Shown: positions 1 through 13,089, numbered from the stretch's first letter. The stretch: DNA of 64,000 bases from Chlorokybus atmophyticus (GCA_009103225.1 RHPI01003369.1:1708887-1772886), one strand, 5' to 3'. Program-made: numbers and translations. Notes: a model not told the origin generated them from the sequence alone.

Positions 1-771
1 CACCCACCCACACGCGCTCACCGGGGATGCAGTCGCTCATTAACGCCTGCCCTGCGTGCTCACTTTCATGTTTGCTTGCTTGCGAGCCCCGATTGCCAGC
101 ACACCTCAAAGCGCGGGATAAAAGGACTGCAGACCACAGTGACTAGTTGCCCGCATGGCAGCTGGACTCGCTGTGGGCGCTTGTGTGTAGGTGAGCCCGT
201 GGCACTACCTACTGCTTGCGACTGCCAGTGGATGCGCTGAGGGGCCCAGCGCATCATTGCCTTGGCGTACTTGCGGTTTGCCTACCTGCCTGTTTACCTC
301 AAACTACCTTGCCAATCGTGCTGGCTGTGTGTGTGGTGTGCGGTGGTGGTGATTGTTGCTTGCATAAACTTTGATTGTCGCATCACTAGTCCTCCAGTCC
401 TACCACGTTCTTTGCCTATAGAGTTACAACTTACTGCATCACCACCTACAATCTCTGCATGCTGTCTTGAACTGGTTTCATTATTCAAGGATTCGTATCA
501 TTAGCAGGGCTGCAACAGGCAGTTCCTGTAGCCGGTTCCCTTTGCATGCTTGAACCAGCATGCAAAAGGAACCAGATACGAGCACAAACACAGGACAACC
601 TGGCCAAACCACATAGACAACCACCTTTTGGTCCGCTTTATGCATTTCAAAAGAATCAGCTTGATTACTGACTAGTGGCTACCATAACACACTCAGATAC
701 AGAAAGTGTACCTACGCAATGCTATGGATACTCTCATAGTATGTACAACCTAACGCACGCCCACACCAATG
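1..771. other. Left-edge intergenic, no gene seen
   Basis: The short open frames here have no recognisable domains and look like chance frames. The downstream part of the neighbouring minus-strand RBM22 transcript probably lies here. I see no RNA gene or clear repeat. Confidence 0.5.
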
Positions 772-2462
772 CTATCTGTTGGGCTGTGGTGCATATGGAC
801 GTGCAGGTGGCGGTGGCCCAAAGCCCGGGGGCGGTGGTTGTTGGTGGTACTGAGGTACAGGGAAATGGTACAGCTGGCCAGGAGGTGGAGGCTGGTAGGT
901 GCCAGGTGGTGCAGTAGGATCTATTGGCGGGCGCGAGCCCATCAGGTCCGGTGCCATCGACGGGTAATAGGCCTGGTGGGGGGCGCTTGGCGCTGGCAGG
1001 TTGAAGTAGTTATAACCGGGATGATGGGGTGCTGCTTGACCAGATGTGCTCGCCTGTTCTTGCACCGGCGCCGGCTGCACAGGCCTGGGCGCATGATCCT
1101 GATGATGCTGGTTCTGCTGTGGCCTGCCCCACAGTACCTTCAACCGGTGGCCTTTGATAACCAACTTGTGCACCTCCTTGCTGGCGGCCTGCTCAGCTGC
1201 TTCGCGTGTGGCAAATGTGACGAACGCGCAGCTGCTGCGTGGCACGATGCGCACGGAGGAGACCTCACCATACATATAGAATTTGTCTCTGATGTCCTCC
1301 TCTTTAATGCTGGGATCAACACCGCCTATGAACAATGTTGTGATGGCTGTATCTTCAGGTGGTTCCAAAACTGACAACTCGCCAACTTTCCTGAGCATCT
1401 TGTTGGCAACTGGATCATTGATGCCGTAATAGCGATCCTTCAGATTCTGCTGTGACAACTCGCCAGTCTCCGGCAACTCGTGCCGATATGGGCACTCATC
1501 ACCTCTTGTGCACGTGCCTTTCACAAAGAAGCTGCAGATGTGGGCGCGATTTCGCTGCATACCACAAGAAGTCAGATAATCCGTTTGCAGCTGCAAGCAT
1601 GATACTGCCAGCATCTACATCCCATGCACTGCGCATCCATATTTGATTATAGCATACTCAACAACTGCAACAGATCTAGCACCAAATACATCAAACAAAC
1701 TTGCCAGCGCAAACCACGTCGACTGGCAATATCCAGCGCTCTCTAACTGTGCTATATATCTGCAAAAGCTACGACCACGTTTTCAGCTGTCAATGCATAC
1801 TACACAATGGGGCGTGGAGACTTGAGAAGCAACACCATTAGTTAATTGATGGAGACTATTCAATATACCCGACAACACTAGAGGCATCCAAGCAGCAATT
1901 CGCAGCTGTTAACACTGGGTTGAGTGGATTTGACACTGCCCACGACAGCAAACCAGCACTAGAGGTTTTCATGCAAATGCATAATCACCTTGTAGTAGGG
2001 CGTTGTGCGCTGCAGTTTGAGGATGGTGTCGGAGGGAGCCATTTTGCCGTAGGGCACATCGTCCAGGCCAAGGGCAGCCTGCCGGTCTGCCCGTTCAGCA
2101 AAAAACTCCCTGTTGACGTCCGACTTGGGAATGACGGCGTGGGTGGCGGCGGCGGCGCCCATGCCCTGGTCGATGACTTGGACGGGCAGGCCATAGCGCA
2201 GGTCCAGCAAGCAGACCTGGCAGACGTTCTTGGCCTTGGCGCAAGTTTGACAAACCTCCGTCTTCTTGTAGCGGGCGTCCCTGGCGGCGCCCGGCCTCCA
2301 CCTGAACACTGTGAACGGCCTGGAGCACACCTTGCACTCCTTGTCGTAGTCCGCCTTCATCATCCGCACGTACGGGTTGTTCCCCAGACACGACTCACAC
2401 ACCACCGGGAAGTCCGACCTCTCCCATCCCTCTGCCTCCAGATCCCGCGTAGCGAACGACAT
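772..2462 (-). CDS. RBM22: RBM22/Cwc2/Slt11-type pre-mRNA splicing factor
   Basis: This is a spliceosomal RNA-binding protein of the NineTeen-related group that contacts U6 and intron RNA near the catalytic centre. There are two exons, 1989-2462 and 772-1554; the donor AAG|GTGATT and acceptor GCAG|CGAAAT join in phase 0 and restore the family signature TTPYYK-RNRAHICSF. The product is about 418 aa, or 421 aa if the Met at 2471 is used. The N-terminal half has two CxxC zinc pairs (CESC, CKVC) and CQTC...CQVC. The second exon begins with a C-x7-C-x5-C-x3-H zinc finger, followed by KDRYYGINDPVA and an RRM with core TTLFIGGV and CAFVTFATR. The last ~100 residues are Pro/Tyr/Gln-rich low complexity, as in other family members. 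A telobox lies about 80 nt upstream of the start. The identification rests on the full domain order and is very secure. Confidence 0.96.
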
Positions 2463-2550
2463 CTTTACCACGCCTCGAACCCCGCCTCCGCCCTCGCCCG
2501 CACCCTCACCACCTCCGCCGCCGCCCAGCGGTTGCGCTTGGCAGAGAAGT

Positions 2551-2560
2551 AAACCCTAAT
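2551..2560 (-). promoter_or_regulatory. Telobox (ATTAGGGTTT on sense strand) upstream of RBM22
   Basis: The plus strand reads AAACCCTAAT, so the sense strand of the minus-strand gene reads ATTAGGGTTT about 90 nt upstream of its start. Telo-boxes are known promoter elements of housekeeping genes in plants. Function here is inferred from position and recurrence. Confidence 0.5.
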
Positions 2561-2562
2561 TG

Positions 2563-5526
2563 CTGAAGTGCGCGTCACGCTTGGACGTGATGTCACGGTG
2601 CAAAGTCGTGACGTGCTCTTCCTCTGCCCCTGCCGGAAACCGCGGAAGCTTCCAGCTTCTTCCGACAACCCAATGAGCTTAGGCAGCTTCATACGCAGCT
2701 TATCAGGCTGCATGGAAGCCCTAACCGAGGGCCCGTACTCCAAGGAACAAGTAATCGTCATCAGGTACGGTAATAATTGAGCCGGGAATACAAGCAGATG
2801 CCAGGCAATAATACAGAACAACTGTGCAACTATTCATTTATAGACATCTGCTAGTATTGCAATTCTTGATGTGATTAACATTATTAAGTCGTATTGAAAT
2901 TGTCGATGGTCTCCCTCGCTACTTTTTACTTGATTTTAATGTTGCCTATTTTAACGTACATACGCTTTCCACTGAACGTACGCATCATATGTATGTTGCG
3001 TCGCCATGCTCGTCACGAGCATAATGCCGGTCATCATCACATATTGCTGGTATCATCAACATTAACGTGCATACCATTTTGATTCAACGGCAAACCCAGT
3101 GTTAATGTAATATGTTGTAGGCACCATAGTGTATGTATGTAGTTTATGCTACTTTTGCAAAATGCATATATGAGATGCGATTAATGAATCAATTAAACAA
3201 TGGATCCATAATAAACAATAATAATACACAAGTTGGTTTTTTGATGACTTTGGCATCGATGCAAACGATCTTACACATCATTATGTTCAATCTTACACAC
3301 ACAAAAACATTGCAAATTTGGTCAAACAACACACATGGCGTGAAAACATTGTATGTGAAGCGAAGGCACAATCATAGTGTTGTACAGCTCGATTTCAATT
3401 GTTATGCGTGGGACTCGAACAAAATATCATATTGTAACTTGCTTAGGGTATGCATCTTAATCATCCCACAAACATGCTCATTTGCAAGTAGTCAACAGAT
3501 AAGCATAAGCACAAGTACAAGCACCAGCACAACTCTTACACCTGGGGCCTTCACCACATACCCGACACCACAATAAGTGCCTTATGTGCAATGCAATGCA
3601 AGTGTCAAGCAGCATGAGGCAGCCAACCATTGTTAACCAACCTGTGAAGCACAGGCAGTAGGCGAAGGTGAGAAGCGGTAGTGGCGCGCAGCAAGGAAGG
3701 AACGAAATGCAAGGCAAGTGCGATGATGTGCAGTGATGTGCTGCATGCAACCGCCCTCCCATACGTCAACCCCACGTCACGTCAACCCCTGCTTGCTTCT
3801 TTCGAAAATAAACGCGTGTAACGTTGGACAAGCTCAGACCTTGCTTTTCCAGGGAGCTGCATTTGGGGTAAGAGAAGAAAGAAGATGTACGGGAAGAAAG
3901 GGAGATGAATTGGTTGTGTGAAGCTTTATGGCATTGATCAAGTATTAAAAAATTGGTCCGCTATGATGTTATCTTATACATAGCGCGGCGCATTCTGCAC
4001 AGCACAGCACCCCCACTGTCACGAATTGGGATAAATTGTGAAAGACCTCACTCATGGTAGTGTCTTTTACCACCATAGCCTAGTGGTCGGGCCCCAATTG
4101 TTACGATGGCATCGGAGCTTGACGTATCATGTTCAATTCCCGTAGGGGACTAAGGCAGATCCAAGGCAAAAACAAAAACATTTGGGGCGGCTTGCCCTAC
4201 GCTGGGAGCGGGATTACGACCTACGCGCCGAGCTAGTTCAACTTAAGGCCGCGTGAGCGGTCGCGCTGCGATGGCAGGTCGCGCGGTGAGGATGGCCGTT
4301 CGGTCGCTCATGACCATGTGTGGGCCGGATCCAATACCTTGCTACCTCTTTGACCCTGGCGCTGCTTGCCACATGCTGGTTGGTTGGTTAGTTGGTTGGT
4401 TGTGTCTACTGCCTGCTGTCCCACGCCCCTCAACCCCACACACAAGTAGTGCACATAGACATAGTCTTGTATTCAATATTCAAGTTGCCCCTGCTATATA
4501 AAAGTCATTGCTATGCGTGTGCTTGATTCTGTTGCTTGCCTACGTTAGCTTGCCATTGTGATGCATCTGGCCTATTAATTATTTGATACATACATACATG
4601 CACACGCATTGAGTGCGTGTGCATATATGCTCGTATTTTGTACCATATGAATTCGTATGCAACACAATTGTCATCGACTGGCCGGCATCATTGAACTACA
4701 TATGGATATGTACGAGCAATGCAAAATGGAATTGCACATGCACAGTGGCATGCACAGTCATTAGCACGCAGAGTGGCATAGCGCATACCAACAACACCAT
4801 TGTCAAGTTGACCACCGGATTCATTCACTACCTAGCACGCTACACTACCCCTACCTGTATCTATGCAAAAGGGCTGAAATCGACATCAATAACAACAAGA
4901 TGCAATTGTAATAAAATGCAACACAATAAACATTGTTTGCCGTCCCTGAGTGGTATTGGTATTGCACTGTACATGTGTATAGGATACTTGACATGCTATT
5001 AAGTAGTATTGCGATGCTGCATATGAAGTGGATATGCAACCGCGAGTACCAAGTTCAATTGGGTTATCCTAAGAATTGGTTATCTTAACTTCACAAGCAA
5101 GGAATACAACAATCATTACCTTCACTAACTTGCAGATGCTATACGTCTTGCATGTGACTGTAGTAAGTTTGTCGTATCGCACTCACCCTACACTGTTGTC
5201 ACACATGCCAAAACGCCTGCTCTAACTCAACCAGCGCCGTCATGCAGCGTGATACAATGGGGCGAGTCACTACAACTCTAATTGTAGCCTTAAGACAAGA
5301 TGACATTGGCGGCATCGCAACTCAACCTGTGCCACGACACTCAAACAATGTCGATGGACAGGCCTTCCACTTTGGTACGAGTGATACCGAGGATGACCTG
5401 TGGGCAAATGCTGGATCCAAACTCTTGAGGTGTTCGAAGCGCATTTGGGCAAATGCTTTTGGCGACTGCAACATGCATGGCCTTCATGGAGCAACTCACA
5501 AGGAGAACAGCTCTCCTTGCGAGTTA
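2563..5526. other. AT-rich gene-poor region
   Basis: Between RBM22 and mS33 I find no convincing coding exon. The segment 2661-2751 has a short plus-strand frame ending in a donor-like GTAATC, but no family resemblance. The stretch 2820-5200 is AT-rich with scattered ATGTATGT/CATATG words. It contains the tRNA-like element listed separately. Confidence 0.5.
4070..4300 (+). mobile_element. tRNA-like SINE candidate
   Basis: A pol III A-box-like string TAGCCTAGTGGTC (about 4076-4088) is followed about 45 nt later by a B-box-like TGTTCAATTCCC (about 4130-4141), the spacing of a tRNA-derived promoter. The sequence does not fold into a convincing cloverleaf and continues into a GC-richer tail rather than ending after an acceptor stem. 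This is typical of a tRNA-derived SINE head rather than a functional tRNA. End points and target duplications were not found, so the limits are approximate. Confidence 0.35.
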
Positions 5527-6217
5527 CTACTTCCGCTTAGCTGCACGCTTCCCTTGACCCTTCTTGGGTGCGGCTTTGCCTCGCCGTCTCATTCGCTCAA
5601 GGATGGTCAGGCGCCTGCATAACAACAGCGTGATACCGGCTGCAATGATGATACAGCAACCTTCACCCTGCTTGCCTCTTCTCTCACAACATGCGGTTTG
5701 TCAGGACGACTGCATTCAAGTCACTGCAGAACAACTCCTAACCGCAAACTACTACAGAAGATTTTGACGAGAGCAACGTAGGACAACTGGTCTCCAGGGA
5801 AGTGTGCTGCATGACGTATAATGGCACCGCCACAAACAATATGACATGGAATGCTATTAGTGCCATCAAGGCGATGGCTGCATGAAGACTTCCATCAAGT
5901 ACGTCGAGGCATCCAATACAAGCGGGCGTAACAAGCGTGCTGCACGACGCTTAATTGCAATCAAGCAGGATTATTAAAGAGCGCCATCAGCTTGCTGAAC
6001 ACCATGCATAGGAATACCTGGACTCTAGCGGATCTTCATACAGCGGATCATCTTGTTCGATTCCGCGAGGGTAATAGCCCGCAATCTTCCAGCCTACAGG
6101 GGACTTCCTCAGCACCTTCCTCCCTGAGGACAGACCATTGCCGATGGCGTTGCCGAAGATGGCCGCCGCCGCCGCCGCAAGCTTGGATACCCCGGTAGAA
6201 GCCGCAGCGCCACTCAT
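5527..6217 (-). CDS. MRPS33: Mitochondrial ribosomal small-subunit protein mS33
   Basis: This nuclear-encoded protein belongs to the mitoribosomal small subunit. There are two exons, 6018-6217 and 5527-5614, joined by GAGTCCAG|GTATTC and TTATGCAG|GCGCCT in phase 2, giving 95 aa. The C-terminus MRRRGKAAPKKGQGKRAAKRK-like tail (basic, PKKGxGKRAAKR) is diagnostic of mS33. The N-terminal exon has the plant-type features IFGNAIGN, GRKVLRKSPVG and YYPRGIEQDDPLYEDP. The chosen ATG (6215-6217) gives the usual family length. The gene is divergent from starch synthase I across about 440 bp. Small exons explain why long-frame searches miss it. I am confident in both identity and splice sites. Confidence 0.93.
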
Positions 6218-6657
6218 AGCAATCGAGCAGCGTTCCCACGCTACCTGCACGCCCAGCAACACGCCAACATCGCCAACACCGCCGCCCAACCTTGGACTAG
6301 GGTTGATGAGCTTTTGAACGATTACAAAAGCTCGCAACCTCTGAACTGAGAGTTTCAGCCAATATGTTTTCAAGAGCTCGGAGATCCAGCTTCTGAGATG
6401 CTGAAAGCCGAACCGCTCCGGTCACTGAGCGCTGCAGCACTCAGTCAAATCGACCAGCCGATCTGTCAAGTATCATGTTTCGGTTACCTGGCATTGAATG
6501 ACCGATAAGGCAAGCCTCGCCAGCGAGAAATTGTTGCTTGGTCCGATGTTTGCAAGCAGCATTGCTGTGAATTCCAATGGGTGCCTTGCCAGCTGGCACT
6601 ACTTTACGGCATTAGGGTTTGAGAGGGCGGCGGTCGGGGGGCGGGGCGTGGTTCGGC
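6218..6657. promoter_or_regulatory. Divergent promoter region, mS33 / starch synthase I
   Basis: This 440-bp interval separates two start codons pointing away from each other. It contains CTAGGGTT at 6297-6304 near mS33 and ATTAGGGTTT at 6611-6620, 38 nt upstream of the starch synthase ATG and on its sense strand. No clear TATA box is seen. Confidence 0.55.
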
Positions 6658-9600
6658 ATGACGTCGTACACGGCTGCGGGGGCGTTGGTTGCCGTGTCAT
6701 CGACCACGCCGACTGCTGCCCTGAGGAGATCCACCTCCTCAAGCTTGCAGAGACTGCCTGGCAACAGCTTCAAAGGATCTCGGCTTGCCTCTGCGGTCCT
6801 GTCTGGGCGCAATGCATGCAGGAGTCGCTTGACACACAGCGTCTGTGCGGTGAGACAAAGAGTTTCCATGATGATCGTCCATCTGCGTGCAAGGCTGCAA
6901 ACATGCAATGCCAGCTCCTTGCCCAGACTTAAGCTGCTGCTTCACCTGGAATGCATGCCCTGGGCCATGCGTCCATGGGGTACATTAATAGTTCCGTTAT
7001 TTCGAGGTTTGCAGCAACACAACGGTCGCATGTTGGTCTCGTGGTTACTTCATGTAGCAGACGATGCTGTCACCATTGTCAAAGCTTTGCGCGTATTGCT
7101 GTCCCACTTTTTCCTTCACGCGTGTCACAACTTGCTTGCAAACCTGAACCATGCGTGCATAGGGTGCATTGGTTGATCCGTTACTCCGAGGTTGCAGCAA
7201 CACAACGGTTGCATGCTGGCTTTGTGTGTGCCTCAAGTAGCGGACCAGGCCAAGACCATTGGCTGTCCCACGTTCTCCCTTTTGCCTGTCATAGCATGCA
7301 TGCGAACCAAGGCATGCGTTTTACGAACTCTTTGCTGCCGCATTGTGCTCTGCATGCATGAAACAAGATGTGTAAGTAGATCGTGACCTTCCACCCTGAC
7401 ATGCAGGCAAAGAAAAAGCGCATTGCCACACAGGCGAAGCGGACAGCATCAGATGGTAAAGCGACATCAGCAGAGGAAGAATCCACAAGCAGCTCAACGG
7501 AAAACAAGGAGACAACCGCAGATGAAAAGCCCACCACTCGCAAGGACAGTGCTGCACCCTGGGCTGTGTCCAACGACTACGAGGACTATGTTCTGGTTTC
7601 GCAGGATGCTGAGGACATCAGTGCGGAGGTAGGCCTTGCCAAATTGAGTGCACACACATACTGTTGAATTGCAACAGCCTTTGTAAGCAGGTTGTAGGTT
7701 GTACGGGGGTAGTGTGTTGGCTTATGAATGCATGTGCAGGTAGCGAAGCTACAGAAGGAGAATGAGGCGCTGCGAAGACGCCTTCAACAGGCAATACCTG
7801 CTGCACAGAAACAGTCACAGAATCCATATCCTTCTGAGGTATTGTGTGCTCTCTCATGTCAATACAAGTGTAGCTGCATGCTAGGAGAAAGCTTTGCCAG
7901 CAGCTAGCATTCAAACTATGTTGATGATGTTTAGACAACAAGTTGACATTGCATGCTGCATGCAGCAAACCTTAGCAGCAATAGCGGAAGCAGTTGATGT
8001 CCAAAGGCCCCGACGGGCTGCAAGGCCTCCTGCGGACGTTGCGGGCAACTCCAGGGTCGCAGTACCTGCAACAGAGTCTATTTCAGCTCCCAGCAATGCA
8101 CCTCCAGCACGTGATGCAGTTGCAACAACCATGATGGAGGCTCCCACAACACCACAGGCAAGCGTCAGCTGTACGATTACCAATGTCATTAAGTGTTTGA
8201 CCAACAACCTTTTTGTCCTGTAGCCGTCCAATGAAACCTCAGGCAATGGTGGCGCCAAAGCGGATGAGTCGTGGAAGAGCAGTGTTAAGAAGACAGAAAA
8301 CCCAATGAGCATTGTATTTGTGACATCAGAGGTGGCTCCTTGGTCCAAGACTGGTGGTCTTGCAGATGTGGCTGGATCGTTGCCAATAGCACTTGCGCAA
8401 AGGGGCCATCGCGTGATGGTACGGACTTTTACAACAATGAGTGTTGCCAGTCGGTTGAGTGCCTGGCGCTGCTTGTTTATATTACATTCTGTTCTGGGCC
8501 TGCAGGTGGTTGCACCTCGCTACCTGAATGGTGTATCAGACGCTCTTTATGACTCTGCGCTGGACCTGCAAGTGCGCATCAACCTGCCTCTATTCCAGGG
8601 TGTACAAGAGGTGGCTTACTTCCATTCCTTCAAGAATGGTGTGGACTGGGTAAGTTCATCAGTGCCGCAATATGTGACACTGGATTTAGAAGATTTAGGA
8701 GAGAAGTCACGCTTGTCTTGTTGGTGCAGGTGTTTGTTGACCACCCAGCCTACCATCGTGCTGGCAATCCCTACGGCGACTCCAGGGGAGCTTTTGGCGA
8801 CAACCAATTCAGGTTTACACTGCTCAGCCTAGCAGCAGCCGAGGCTCCTCTGCAGTTGAAGCTAGGAGGATATACATATGGGGAGAGAGTTGTGTTTATG
8901 GTGAATGACTGGCATGCCAGGTAATGAAAGGTTCATATTCTGTCCTGTCTCAATCCCATCTTTGTATCCATTGCAGTCTGGTAGACTTTTGGCTGATATG
9001 CTTACTAGTGACCTACCAGCCTTTTGTCTGTGTACCTGGCTGCCAAATACCGCCCTCATAACGTCTACCGCGACGCCCGCACCATTTTAGCAATCCACAA
9101 CCTTTCTCACCAGGCAAGAGCCATTTTTGCATAGTACTCTCTGTTAATCAAGGCACCTCCAACCTGTGGTCGAAGTCATTGTGGTCCTGATGGGTTTGAC
9201 GCATTGTCCAGGGTGTGGAGGCCGCCGTGACTTTCAAGAATCTTGGCTTGCCTGGTGAATGGTATGGTGCTCTGGAATGGGTCTTCCCAGAATGGGCACG
9301 CGCGCATGCTTTGGACAAGGGTGAAGCCGTCAACTTTCTGAAGGGCGCCATTGTGACCGCTGATCGTATTGTAACTGTCAGCAAGGTACGTGTACTGCGT
9401 CACAGCACTGGACGGTGGTCGATCTGCTATGCATAAGAGGTTGTGTTGAATCTTTAAAACCCTATGTCATGGTCTTGTCTGTTCCAGGGTTATGCCTGGG
9501 AGATTCAAACAGTTGAAGGCGGTTGGGGACTTGACGGCCTCCTGCGCAGCCGTGCAAGTGTGGTGGACGGCATTGTCAATGGTATTGATCTTGATGAGTG

Positions 9601-11047
9601 GAATCCTGCCACTGACAAGTTTACACCTGCTCACTACTCCATCAACGACATGGAGGGCAAGGTGCGCGACACTTGGTGTTGTTGAACTGTGAGAGCCACA
9701 CCTGACATATCTTCATTTCGTTGATGCTTGCAGAAAGAATGCAAGCGAGCATTGCAGCAAGAGTTGGGATTGCCACAACGTGCCGATGTTCCATTGATTG
9801 GGTTCATAGGTCGGCTTGACTACCAGAAAGGCCCGGACATCATCCAGCAAGCCATTCCAGAGATGATGCGCGCAGATGTGCAACTTGTAAGCATGATATT
9901 TGCTACGGAATTTGAACTGGGATCACAGCGTTAGCGCTCATCAACGCTGGCCTTTCTTCATAGGTCATGCTGGGCTCGGGTGATAAGGACATGGAGGCCT
10001 ACATGGGCTGGGCAGAAAGCGCCTACCCAGACAAATTCCGTGGATGGGTTGGTTTCTCCGTACCTGTAGCACATCGCATCACAGCTGGGTAAGCCTCGTG
10101 GATTTGCTATGCTGTGATTGCGATACACTATTCGGTTCAGGCCAAGAATGCAGCCATTGAAAACTGTTAGTCATGCCGACATGTTATTTGTCAACACATC
10201 GGCACATGTTGACAAGTTGCAGGTTGGTTGTGTTGATGGTGATCTTTGGTAGGTATAGTACTGTGTCAGTGGATGTTTTGAATGTGCACCAGATGCATAT
10301 TGCCAATATGCAGTGAGGCTGAAGCTGCAACTTAGAGCTTCCATGCTTTGCATTTTTCTAATCTGACGCTGTTTTCTTTGCCATAGTTGCGACATTCTGC
10401 TTATGCCCTCGAGGTTTGAGCCGTGCGGCCTGAACCAGCTCTACGCCATGCGATACGGTACAGTGCCTGTTGTGCATGCCACAGGCGGCCTGCGCGACAC
10501 AGTGGAGGACTACAACCCTTACGGTCAAGGCCTTCTGGGCAGTGGCACCGGGTGAGCATGATGGTGGTTTGCAAAACAGATATGTGACCAGCATGATTGC
10601 AGCTGCTTGTCGTTGCACCTGCATGTTGGCCAACATGTAGCAAATCGGCATGCTGACTTGCTGCATGTTGGTTGCCAGATGGACCTTCTCTCCAGCAAAT
10701 GCCCAATCCATGTTGGGCGCCCTTTGGACATGCGTTGGCACATACTGGCATCACAAGGAAGCTTGGGAAGGCATCATGCGGCGAGACATGGAGCAGGACT
10801 TCTCGTGGGATAAATCAGCTGCGCAGTACGAACAAATCTTTCGATGGTAAGTGGTAGCTCGATGCCAATCATACCAAGCATGCAATGCACCCTTTGTAAC
10901 ACAGCAAAGCACTGCATTGCTGCAAGCGATGAGATGCCTTATCAGCTTTTTGTGGTGGGCTTGAAATAATCTCTTAAGCCAAATTTTTCATGCCTGATGT
11001 GAGCGGAAAAATGTTGCAGGGCGATGATGGATCGGAGCTACGCTTGA
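6658..11047 (+). CDS. SSI: Soluble starch synthase I, plastid
   Basis: This enzyme transfers glucose from ADP-glucose to glucan ends (GT5) in the plastid stroma. Fifteen exons: 6658-6849, 7407-7628, 7740-7838, 7966-8157, 8224-8418, 8506-8649, 8730-8920, 9020-9113, 9212-9385, 9488-9661, 9734-9886, 9964-10088, 10387-10551, 10679-10846, 11020-11047. All phases agree, giving about 771 aa. Exon 1 is a Ser/Arg-rich transit peptide. Exons 2-4 are a variable arm with a coiled-coil-like [15 protein letters not shown]. The catalytic part starts with the ADP-glucose loop KTGGLADV (about residue 277) and contains [61 protein letters not shown] and the STGGL-type [10 protein letters not shown]. The close match to plant SSI over [19 protein letters not shown] supports class I. 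Introns 4 and 8 use GC donors. The exon 4 start could also be 7885. Confidence 0.95.
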
Positions 11048-12556
11048 GTTCTCAGCATGAGTGCCTGTCACAGTCCATCCGCTTCACTGTAGATGTTACT
11101 CACACACATATAGAGACATCTGGCTAGCTGGCAGCTGGCACACTAGCTAGGAAGGTGGTTGTATAAGCCCTTCCTGCCAGTCAGTCGTGGGCATTGAGGC
11201 CATTGCCCGGTGGTCTTGCAACCAGTTGTAGATAGAGTTGCTAGAGTACATGCGTGTTTTTTATCGTGTCTGCGGATTCAAGACCAGTTTGTTGAATTAT
11301 TCTTAGTTCGAGTACTGCCTGGGGCTTCTGACTGATGCGTATGGAGACTATGGAATATATCATCAGTCCACTGCGTCTGCTGTATGATGCCTGGAATTGT
11401 GACTACCATGCGCTGATTGCATGGTTGGCAACCAATTTGCTGCAGGTGAGGACGCTGCAGGTGAGAATGGTGCAGTTGCTGGTATCATGTGGGTTGATAC
11501 TTGTGGTCACACCAAGTCACTACATTCGTACACCCTGGTAGTCAATGACAATGCTGAGTGAACTGCATGAACATGCTGTGCATGGTGTTTTGATTTTGTA
11601 ATGTAAGTTATGCAGGTACGTCGCGCGAACCCAATAGACATGTAATATTGCGTGGTGGTTTATTGCAGCCCCTAGTCCGGTACAAAACCCCAACCAAGGC
11701 CCAAGCGTCCTGCCCTTTAACAGCGTGACTACGCTCAGCGTGCATGCATTTCAGCTGTATAACAAAGTTGACATGTTATGACTGCAGGTTGTAATGCTAC
11801 CCTCTTTCAATTGCTACATTGCATGCCGCTGGTTGTGCGCTGTCAAACATGTCGCATTTGATAGATCGTGTCGCAGCCACATCAAATGCCATTTGCGAGT
11901 TTGCAACAAGGAGGCAAGTAGGGAAGGTGTCATTGTTGCTATGCGGCGAGGTTGGTACCCATGCTTGCATAGCAACAAAGCATATTGTAAAGTTTACAAT
12001 ATTCTTAGCCATAAAATTGGCATGCCGATTGAAAAGTAAGGGTATTAGACAACACAATCGCTATTGCATATGTTGAATGCCACCAGGCAACATCGGCACC
12101 AACTTATTAACTTACTTAATTGCTTCATGTCATACATGTGCGTGTGTGATGACATGTTGGTCAGCTTATATATATGTTACACACGATTACAAGTATGATT
12201 GACAATTGATTATTGTTAACACTTATTACAAAAAATACGGCTTTAAGAAGCAAAGTTTTGCACATCATGTTCACATCTTCTCAACGATTGGTAAAGCTTG
12301 GCGCTCCTGTTGTGGACTTTTGTATGATGATTGAATATTGCAAGTAAGTGTGACAACTCACATTAAACATTGATGTATACAGACGTTGATTACCAAGCCA
12401 ATATGTTTCTTTTACAACGTTGTTGGCCCAACTTGATGTGTTGTGACATGTAAATGTTAAGCATACTTGACTCACATGCCATGTGAGTCACTCGCATGTC
12501 AGATAGTATTTAACACCATTACAAATTAGCAAGCAATTTTGTCGAGCAAATTCTTG
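11048..12556. other. Intergenic, 3' flank of starch synthase
   Basis: No gene is recognisable. The left part probably holds the starch synthase 3' UTR. From about 11,560 the sequence becomes AT-rich up to the retrotransposon target site. Confidence 0.5.
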
Positions 12557-12561
12557 AATAC

Positions 12562-13088
12562 TGTAACGGGAGCAATAATAATAGGGGTATAATTGCTACT
12601 TGAATGACACATTCTGTATGAATAAGTATTTAAATATGCTTATTTATACCTCTTTTCTACGGTTCCTCGCTTATTAAAGGCTATAATGCTTTATCATAGC
12701 TCAAATAAGTCCCAATGGGTGTAAAACCGCTTATTCAAGCCTATTTAGTATCACATTTGATATAATGTGGTCACTATCTCGTTAGGTACCTTACGATAGG
12801 TGTCTTTCGATAGGGACCTTATCGATAGGTACCTTATCTGAGCTGTGATTGGCTCAAGCTAGATTTCCTAACTACCCTATCTGTAGGGTCGATGTCTAAT
12901 TGTAAGTTAATTATCGAGAGGTATATATTTGATATACTCTTGCTATAAAAGGTCACATCAAACTGATGTGAGGGACTTTCAGTTCTCTACTCAGTGGCGG
13001 CCACGCCGATAATAGGCTTGTCATAGGCGGTGTGGGTGTTGGGGTAGAGGATTGAAGGGGCATCACCGGCGACGGTGGTGCTGTTACA
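12562..13088 (+). repeat. 5' LTR
   Basis: The LTR is about 527 bp, bounded by TGTAAC...GTTACA. It contains a TATAAAA at 12944-12950 and, in the U3 part (about 12780-12840), several GATAGGTACCTTA-like palindromic units. It pairs with the 3' LTR at 20039-20562. Confidence 0.95.
12944..12950 (+). promoter_or_regulatory. TATA box in 5' LTR
   Basis: TATAAAA lies within the 5' LTR and is conserved as ATAAAA context in the 3' LTR. It is the likely core promoter of the element. Confidence 0.6.
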
Positions 13089-13089
13089 T

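Noticed and set aside
4070-4150. Functional tRNA gene
   Set aside because: A- and B-box strings exist, but acceptor and anticodon stems do not pair and no mature 3' end is visible; it is better explained as a SINE head.
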